Shown here: positions 56,536 to 64,000 of the stretch, in pieces
Numbering within the stretch: position 1 is the first letter of the stretch
Layout of the letters: each line of letters starts with the position of its first letter
Source of the DNA: Apostichopus japonicus
Taxonomy: Eukaryota; Echinodermata; Holothuroidea; Aspidochirotida; Stichopodidae
Direction: 5' to 3'
Length of the DNA: 64,000 bases
Assembly (NCBI RefSeq): GCF_037975245.1
Contig: NC_092572.1
Location: 3,883,501 to 3,947,500, forward strand
The notes under the pieces: generated by a model
What the model was told of the DNA's origin: nothing
The model's input: the letters and a program-made list of their open reading frames with translations, nothing else
Database searches by the model: none
Made by a program: the position numbers and the translations under genes

Positions 56536-57676
56536 ATGTCATCCATCTTCCGATGAATCAGTTTTAAGATAATTCTCCTGGCTTTGACCGCCATCGCACT
56601 CTCCATCGGTTCAGGATTCTTAGCTTTCTCCATCTTCCACCTGTCTTCGAGCGATGCCATCGGCTCCCACGTGCGAATGGTAGGAACACATCGCCATGGC
56701 AACAGGGATCATGATCCCAGAGAGAACAAAGAAATGGTTCCTCGTCAAAACATTTCTGTCTTGGGAGAGGAAGTCCAGAACGGATCGCAATCAGAAGTGG
56801 CTGCTAACGTAGATTTGAAGATGAAGCCACGCCAACGCCCGCCTCTCCCCACAGCCCTGAGAGATCTGACCGTGATCTATTACATGGTCCCTAAATGTGG
56901 CAGTCGGACTTTCTTCTACCTCATTGGACAGCTGAAGAAGATAAATCCAAACTGGCAGGACGTTCTGGCTCTTACATCTGCTGAGAGTGATGTGAGAGTC
57001 GAACGGACCAAGGAAGTACCAAAGTTTGTCATGGAAGCAAAGAAACCGGCCTTTCTCTACGTGGACACGCACTTCGTCAATTTCAAACGTCCTGGTAACG
57101 TTATGTACATCAGTATCGTGAGAGACCCCATGGAGAGGTTTCTATCAGTTTTCATTTCATATCTCTGGTGATAATTTAACAGCGCCTAAAAACGATCGCG
57201 ACTGGGTCAAAACCAAGGAATCTGCTCAGGACCAATGTATTGAACAGAAGCGGCATATCTGCAGCGGACAGTGGCTCGGAAGGGCCATGCACTCCAGGTT
57301 CTGTGGGACTGGGATCGTCTGTTATCAAACGTGCCGCCAAAACTTTGAGCAGGGGAAACGTAATCTGCTAGAGAAGTACCATGTGGTTGGAATGCTGGAG
57401 GAATTTGAAGACTTTCTCTCAGTATTAGAAAGACTGGTACCTTCTTTGTTTGAAGGAATATTAGACTTGTACAAGCATCCCTCCACAAGAGAGTTTATGG
57501 CCAGAGTGAAAACAGCTGAGAAAGTCAAACCGAGCGAAGAGACGAGACAAAAACTGAGGGGTTTTTTGCAGAGGGATTTTGAATTTTATCAGGCGGTGAA
57601 ATCCAAATTTTATAAGTTAAAAGAGAAACTTGGACTTTCATCAAACTCTGAAAATTTATCTCACAAAGTGTCTTGA
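56536..57676 (+). pseudogene. Uronyl 2-O-sulfotransferase-like pseudogene (nonsense codon and frameshift)
   Basis: Intronless paralogue of the gene at 44522-45553, inverted relative to it. A plausible start ATG at 56536 is followed six codons later by an in-frame TGA (56554-56556). After it comes a membrane anchor (IILLALTAIALSIGSGFLAF), then the PAPS loop VPKCGSRTFFYL and the 3'-phosphate motif RDPMERFLS. At about 57141-57165 the frame shifts: the first frame ends at TGA 57169-57171, while the family sequence continues in another frame (ISGDNLTAPKNDRDW, then RFCGTGIVCYQTC, VVGMLEEFEDFLSVLERL, DFEFYQAVKSKF) to the stop at 57674-57676. The two products differ at many positions, so this is an old paralogue. 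Sequencing error could explain one lesion but is less likely for both. A spliced start upstream is an alternative for the first lesion. Confidence 0.82.
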
Positions 57677-57712
57677 TGATGGTTTTTTTCTCATCTACGA
57701 CATTATAGCTGC

Positions 57713-57718
57713 AATAAA
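57713..57718 (+). terminator. Candidate polyadenylation signal after the sulfotransferase pseudogene
   Basis: AATAAA 37 bases after the last stop, a position similar to that in the intact paralogue (28 bases). Confidence 0.4.
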
Positions 57719-58044
57719 AATGTGTTTGTTGGAGGATAAAAGAGTACAAATCTATAAACAACATTTTGGATAAATTTGCATCCATGATTGATATCTGAAA
57801 CATCAAGAATAAATTACAAATTATATAACTCCACACCTTTCTGTCTTTGTCCTTCTCCAGTTTATTCCCTTAATCCTCTCTTTGTCCCTCCACTGTTTAT
57901 CTCCCACCTCTCCTCTTCCCCTGTTGGTTTCTTTCTTTCTTCTCTCCATCCCTTGTCTACTAATCCCCTTACATCCATCTCTTTGTGTTCACCATGCTCA
58001 TTAACCTGTCTGTATTCTGTGTGTGTTTTTGTCCCTTCTGTTAC

Positions 58045-58110
58045 TGTTACTTGTCATTTGGCCTTTGAAGAAGATCCTGCTAGGATCGAAACGTCAGGCC
58101 AACTTACTTT
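58045..58110 (+). ncRNA. Hammerhead-ribozyme-like motif, copy 2
   Basis: tggcct (58059-58064) pairs perfectly with aggcca (58096-58101) as stem I. Between them are ttgaaga (58065-58071), stem gatcc/ggatc (58073-58077 with 58083-58087), gaaa (58088-58091) and cgtc. The core differs from CUGANGA by a first-position U, so activity is doubtful. It shares ctgttac, gaagaagatcctgctaggat and acttacttttacaca with copy 1 at 41064-41125. Confidence 0.4.
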
Positions 58111-58129
58111 TACACAAATTATATAAAAC

Positions 58130-58425
58130 ACGAGTTGATATTCATTAAATAACCTTTTCATTATCATTGCCAATAAAGCTTCCTTTTATGGTAACTATGT
58201 TTATGGTGCTCTTTGTAGTATTACAAAATGAACAACTTTTGTAGAACTACGGTAGATTGGAAATTAAATTCATAGGCATAAGAAGCATGATAAACCAAGC
58301 ATCTGGGAAGCTGTGGGCGGAGCCCTGTAACAGGGCAAAGGTTTAGTGGTAGTCGAGTCACCAGAGATGACCAAATTTATGTTTCGGACAACCAAAATCC
58401 AGCCGTGGAGGTTGTCCGGCAAACG
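58130..58425. other. Non-coding stretch
   Basis: No gene recognised. It carries ttcggacaaccaaaatcc, a motif that recurs on the other side of the next repeat (58908). Confidence 0.4.
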
Positions 58426-58431
58426 ACCAGA

Positions 58432-58875
58432 TGTTTCCATCAAATTCAGATTGCATAGTAACTAAATACCCTCAAATAGGTATAATGATAAATTGGGAAT
58501 ATCACCACCAGAGTTTGTGTGCTATCACCAACTTACGCATGTTTCCATCAAATTCAGATTGCATTGTAACTAAATACCCTCAAATAGGTATAATGATACA
58601 TTGTTAATATCACCACCAGAGTTTGTGTGCTATCACCAACTTACACATGTTTCCATCAAATTCCGATTGCATTGTAACTAAATACCCTCAAATAGGTGTA
58701 ATGATAACTTGTTAATACCACCACCAGAGTTTGTGTGCTATCACCAACTTACCCATGTTTCCATCAAATTCAGATTGCATTGTAACTAAATACCCTCAAG
58801 CAGGTATAATGATAACTTGTTAATACCACCAACAAAGTTTGTGTGCTATCACCAACTTACGCATGTTTCCTACAG
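58432..58875. repeat. 108-bp tandem repeat, four copies
   Basis: tgtttccatcaaattcagat starts at 58432, 58540, 58648 and 58756, with a truncated fifth start at 58864; spacing is exactly 108. The array is bracketed by two copies of ttcggacaaccaaa (58383 and 58908). Confidence 0.95.
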
Positions 58876-59419
58876 TGTACATATTGGTCACTGTTGTGAA
58901 TTTTTCGGACAACCAAATTCCAGGAGACAGCCACAAAGAATCCTTAAAAATTTGACACAGCCTAATCCCTATAAATAAGATTGTGTTTTCAACTTTTCAT
59001 TTGGGAGAAAATAACGGAATTCCCATTTGATTTGGTCTTCAAAATTGTAAAAACAAAACTTTGCAAACTAAGCTAAAACTGTAAATGCATGAGTGTGGGA
59101 GAAGTCTACATGGCCTGTATTACTAACACTTCAAATATGTGCCAACCTCACCATTTGTTGTGAGCTATTACATGGCAGAAATTTGCTAAATCTGATATGA
59201 TCAGCAATAAATAACAAACTATAATTTCCAAAAGTGTTCAAATTCCTACCCTTCAAGCGATATTCCAACAAATGTACAGTAGTTAGGGTGTCACTAACAA
59301 ACATCACTTTTGATGTTAGAAGCCAAATAGTGATGTGCAACGTTTGAGTACAAAATCAGTTACCAGAAGAAACAGAAAACAGTGATCACAATCTCACGAT
59401 ATATGCCTGTATATCACAC

Positions 59420-60770
59420 TACTTATCAGACTATATATACTATACTGTATATACTTTATATCTATTTATACTATGTATACACTATATATACACTATTTAT
59501 ACTATGAATACCCTATATACACTATTTATACTATGAATACCCTATATACACTATTTATACTATGAATACCCTATATACACTATTTATACTACATACACTA
59601 TATAATATACACTATTTATACTATGAATACCCTATATACACTATTTATACTATGTATACACTATATATACACTATTTATACTATGAATACCCTATATACA
59701 CTATTTATACTATGAATACACTATATAATATACACTATTTATACTATGAATACCCTATATACACTATTTATACTATGTATACACTATATATACACTATTT
59801 ATACTATGAATACCCTATATACACTATTTATACTATGAATACCCTATATACACTATTTATACTATGAATACCTTATATACACTATTTATACTATGTATAC
59901 ACTATATATACACTATTTATACTATGAATACCCTATATACACTATTTATACTATGTATACACTATATAATATACACTATTTATACTATGAATACCCTATA
60001 TAAACTATTTATACTATGAATACCCTATATACACTATTTATACTATGAATACCCTATATACACTATTTGTACTCTGAATACCCTATATACACTATTTATA
60101 CTATGAATACACTATATAATATACACTATTTATACTATGAATACCCTATATACACTATTTATACTATGAATACCCTATATACACTATTTATACTATGAAT
60201 ACCCTATATAAACTATTTATACTATGAATACCCTATATACACTATTTATACTATGAATACCCTATATACACTATTTATACTATGAACACCCTATATACAC
60301 TATTTATACTATGTATACATTATATACACTATTTATACTATGAATACCCTATATACACTATTTATACTATGAATACCCTATATAAACTATTTATACTATG
60401 AATACCCTATATACACTATTTATACTATGAATACCCTATATACACTATTTATACTATGAATACCCTATATACACTATTTATACTATGAATACCCTATATA
60501 CACTATTTATACTATGAATACCCTATATAAACTATTTATACTATGAATACCCTATATACACTATTTATACTATGAATACCCTATATACACTATTTATACT
60601 ATGAATACCCTATATACACTATTTATACTATGAATACCCTATACACACTATTTATACTATGAATACACTACATACACTATTTATACTATGAATACCCTAT
60701 ATATACTATTTATACTATGAATACCCTATATAATATACACTATTTACTATTACTATATAAATATACCATA
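59420..60770. repeat. 29-bp AT-rich minisatellite, about 45 copies
   Basis: Unit cctatatacactatttatac followed by tatgaatac, interspersed with variants (tatgtatacactatatatac; actatataatatac). It is nearly devoid of G and C and rich in TA steps. It gives rise to spurious Tyr/Ile/Leu-rich frames. Confidence 0.97.
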
Positions 60771-61894
60771 TATACTACATATATACTATATGTAACTATA
60801 TAAGTCATGCCTGTACATATAACACTAGTCCTACAATACTGCATATGCACAAATGTAGTGTAGTCCATAAAGAACAAATACAGTGCACAGGTGATCAGTC
60901 GAGATTAGGAAACAGATAGTAGTCATACAACTAATTGTCCACCTTAGCTATTCCAACTGGTCTGTCTGTGGTTAACACCTGCTTCCTAAAAAGGTCAGCA
61001 GTAACTTTGCCCCCCCCCCCCCTCCCACGAGGTCTCCCTCAAAGCTTGGTCAGCCTTTAAAAGCCTACAGTACTTTCCTGTATATAGGTTCTCATCCAAA
61101 TTGTTCCCATAGAAGGGAAAGAGGTAGAAGAATATTTAACTTGATATCAGTATGAGACAATGCTTGAAATGAGGCTTGAAAGGTGGTAATAAAGACCTTG
61201 TTTAGTCTTGAGTGACTACTATACTATTTCCTAGCAAATCTGCTATAATCTTTCATGTGAAATTGAATTGATTAGATTTATTTGTGACCTCTAAAATTTG
61301 GGCCATGATCTAAACTGGCAATGAAATATTTGTGAAAGTTTAAGTACTACTTTGATGGTCAGGTAAATGGTTGTGTATGTTCTGGTAGCAAGTTCCCCTC
61401 CCTCCTCCCCACCCCCCCCCCACCGCCCCCACCAGCCCACCGCACAAGAACATCTATGCTTTGAGCTCTGATTCTTCAAATCAAGTGCACTGAATATGTC
61501 ATATGGTGTCTATTTGGGGATCAGAGACCTGTATGTCTCTGAAAGGGGCAATCACTCAAGAGGCTGTACAGATTCACAGAGGTGGTCCATCGTTCATGGT
61601 TATCATGCATAATATTTCAAATTAAGTACAGGTAGTCCCTTACAGACGGTTATGTTCCTCGAACCCTATTACCCACAAAAGTGAGGAATTGATCATTTAA
61701 ATGTTATCTCTTACTGAAGAATAAAAGTAAGAATTTGCAGCAATCTGCATATACACATACTTACAATGTACTGAATATGTACTGCACAATTAGCACCCCT
61801 TTAAGTGAAGGTACAAATATTGTACCTGTCCAGGTGGGGTGAAGGGAGGCGGTTGGGGTTATGAAAGAATCCGGCCCATGGACAGGCTCACAGC
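60771..61894. other. Non-coding stretch
   Basis: No gene recognised. C runs at about 61010-61022 and 61399-61440. Confidence 0.4.
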
Positions 61895-62457
61895 AACTAG
61901 AGCCTTGGTTTTCAACCTTTTTTCGATCACGAGCCCAATTCGTCTTCCGAGCCGTCCTCGCGAGCCCATACCCTACCCTGCAAAGTTATCAACCTTATAA
62001 AATCAATTTCACAGCGTTTATTAGTGTATTCTTGACACAGGTGACCCAGGGACTCAATCAGAGCTATGTATGTTCCTCCGTGATCAGATGACAGGTACTG
62101 CCCAATTAGAGCCTATCTCAAAGATTTCTTGCAACCCTCAATGGTACAAGGCAATGGTACAAAGCAAGGCTTCCACACATCATAACCTTGGTAAATACGT
62201 AGTGTGCAGTGGTTGGTGGGAGTCACCGAATTCTCTTATACTAGTCTTATAGGATTAGGGTTGAGTAAATTTGACCCGTTGTACAAGGTTTCATCGAAGA
62301 GGCTTCCTAAGAAACATCATCATGTGCCTTCGCCACCAGCCCCCAAAAATGCCACAATTTTTAATCATTACTGGGGCAATGCTCGCGAGCCCACAAAATC
62401 GGCTTCGCGGGCCCAAATGGGCCCGCGAGCCCAAGGTTGAAAACCACGGAACTAGAG
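61895..62457. mobile_element. hAT-type non-autonomous transposon, 547 bp, with 8-bp target duplication
   Basis: The element 61903-62449 begins ccttggttttcaacctt and ends aaggttgaaaaccacgg, inverted with one mismatch. It is flanked by exact aactagag copies (61895-61902 and 62450-62457). gcgagccca motifs repeat near both ends. The termini resemble the common hAT 'CAGTGGTTCTCAACC' type. Non-coding. Confidence 0.92.
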
Positions 62458-62812
62458 AGAGTGGTTAATGCTTTCCACATGAACTCCGCAATCCCTCCTA
62501 CCCCATCTCACCTGCACCCCCAGTAACAAGAAAATATCAGAACATATAATATCCCACTTATATTTGTACAAATTTTCGACAACCCTTTACATAACATATT
62601 TTCTGTGTCTCTTGGCTTATTTAGTCAAATTTCACATACAGAAGCTGTAACTGGCTCCTCTCCTCCCTCTCCCTCATCAAAGCTTTCACAGAATCTTCAC
62701 TGTACCTTCCCTGACAAGATTGCCATAATAGATTCAGTATTGGACCAAAATATTAGCAAGATCAAAAAGTTTTTATTATCAAAAAAGCTTTCCTAGAGGA
62801 TATGATTCTCTC

Positions 62813-63070
62813 AATTTTTCGCAGCCATTAAGGATTGTTAAACTAGACAATTAAATATCAGTGTGGGTGGATAACTACCTTTAGAATGGCAGTCAAATGC
62901 TTAACAGTTAAAACTATTATCAACCATTGGTGGTATTATATACCATATAATTTTTCGCAGCCATTAAGGATTGTTAAACTAGACAATTAAATATCACAGT
63001 GTGGGTGGATAACTACCTTTAGAATGGCAGTCAAATGCTTAACAGTTAAAACTATTATCAACCATTGGTG
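62813..63070. repeat. Near-identical direct duplication, 122 bp, offset 136 bp
   Basis: aatttttcgcagccattaag through aaccattggtggt occurs at 62813-62934 and 62949-63070 with only a two-base difference (atcagtg or atcacagtg), so it is recent. Confidence 0.95.
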
Positions 63071-63334
63071 GCCATTGCCAGACTTTCTAGCAAATATGCT
63101 ATCTTGGCAGAGATACTGGAATCATCTTTAAAGTTATCTTCTTTTTCAGCAGTATTAACTTAGAGGAGGAGACAATGAGATTCACGCCAGCTGGAATTAG
63201 GAATAATTGAACTAAAAAAACATTGAGACAAAATAGAACTTGAGAAGTCTGTAACTAGCATATGATTCCATTTTGAAATAAAACTTGTTTTTCTTTTCGT
63301 GAAGGGTTATTGAATAGAGCTCATAGGAGCAAAG

Positions 63335-63955
63335 GGCCCACCACACTCCAAACAAAGTAGCTAGGAGGAATGCAGATCTCAACGACACTCAAAGCAGATA
63401 ACTAAGGGGAATGCAGGTCCAACCACACTACAATCAAGTAGCTAGGAGGAAGACAGGTCCAACCACCCTCCAAACAAGTAGCTAGGGGAACGCAGGTCCT
63501 ACAACACTATAAGCAGATAGCTCGGAGGAACGCAGGTCCAACCACACTCCAAAAAGATAGCTAGGAGGAATGCAGGTCCCACCACACTCCAAACAAGTAG
63601 CTAGGGGAACGCAGGCCCTACAACACTATAAGCAGATAGCTCGGAGGAACGCAGATCCTACCACACTCCAAAAAGATAGCTAGGAGGAATGCAGGTCCCA
63701 CCACACTCCAAACAAGTAGCTAGGGGAACGCAGGTCCCACCACACTCCAAACAAGTAGCTAGGGGAACGCAGGTCCCACCACACTCCAAAAAGATAGCTA
63801 GGAGGAACGCAGGTCCCACCACACTCCAAACAAGTAGCTAGGGGAATGCAGGTCCCACCACACTCCACACAGGCAGCTAGAAGGAACGCAGGTTTAACCC
63901 ACTCCAAACAGTTAGCTAGAAGGAACGCAGGTCCAACCCCACTCCACACAAGTCG
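63335..63955. repeat. 39-40-bp minisatellite, about 15 copies
   Basis: Unit aagtagctaggggaacgcag followed by gtcccaccacactccaaac, with variants aaaagatagctaggaggaat. It ends before 63960. Confidence 0.95.
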
Positions 63956-64000
63956 GAGTCAGTAAATCTCTGTTATTTACACAAAGCTATAAATTACACC

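Noticed and set aside
59562-59867. 101-aa Tyr/Ile-rich frame
   Set aside because: Minisatellite translation.
61861-62468. Open frames containing a SRAQFVF-like run
   Set aside because: They lie inside the hAT MITE; the element is non-coding.
63680-63949. 89-aa frame with repeated CLECGGTC
   Set aside because: Minisatellite translation; no homology recognised.

Overview
The window looks like nuclear DNA from an animal, probably a marine invertebrate. It has three multi-exon genes with GT-AG introns, one intact and one broken intronless gene, many minisatellites, several short inverted-repeat transposons, and AT-rich sequence broken by long G or C runs. The gene set (ACOX3-like oxidase, TBRG1-like FYR protein, KAT7-like MYST acetyltransferase, uronyl 2-O-sulfotransferase-like paralogues) fits a deuterostome such as an echinoderm. 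That placement is inference from family membership and repeat style, not a sequence match. All spliced genes were assembled by hand from splice signals, conserved phases and recognisable protein families.

Layout: 1-1831 is a 42-bp satellite. 3017-6185 (+) holds the last five coding exons of a peroxisomal ACOX3-like acyl-CoA oxidase ending in SKL. 6186-13493 is mainly intergenic with two inverted-repeat elements. 13494-27245 (+) is a complete 11-coding-exon gene (650 aa) joining a HARE-HTH-like domain to the coiled-coil/FYRN/FYRC body of TBRG1. 30537-42256 (-) holds the last six coding exons of a KAT7/HBO1-type acetyltransferase; its N-terminal exons were not found. 44522-45553 (-) is an intact intronless UST-like sulfotransferase, and 56536-57676 (+) is a diverged paralogue with a nonsense codon and a frameshift. 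From 47.9 kb to the end there are large minisatellites, a probable solo LTR, LINE 3' ends, a polypyrimidine tract and hAT-type non-autonomous elements.

The most striking signal is that all three spliced genes carry tandem duplications that run across an exon edge. In ACOX3, a 3' splice site plus the first part of an exon occurs seven times (93-bp unit). In the KAT7-like gene, one exon end plus its donor occurs seven times (109-bp unit with a three-unit higher-order pattern), and another occurs four times (about 156 bp). In the TBRG1-like gene, an exon end plus donor is doubled so that the second copy forms a possible in-frame 54-nt exon, and the terminal exon end is doubled as well. I see no single element that explains these five events.

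The genes do not form an obvious pathway. Two act on chromatin (MYST acetyltransferase, FYR protein), one on peroxisomal branched-chain lipid oxidation, and the sulfotransferases on Golgi glycosaminoglycan sulfation.
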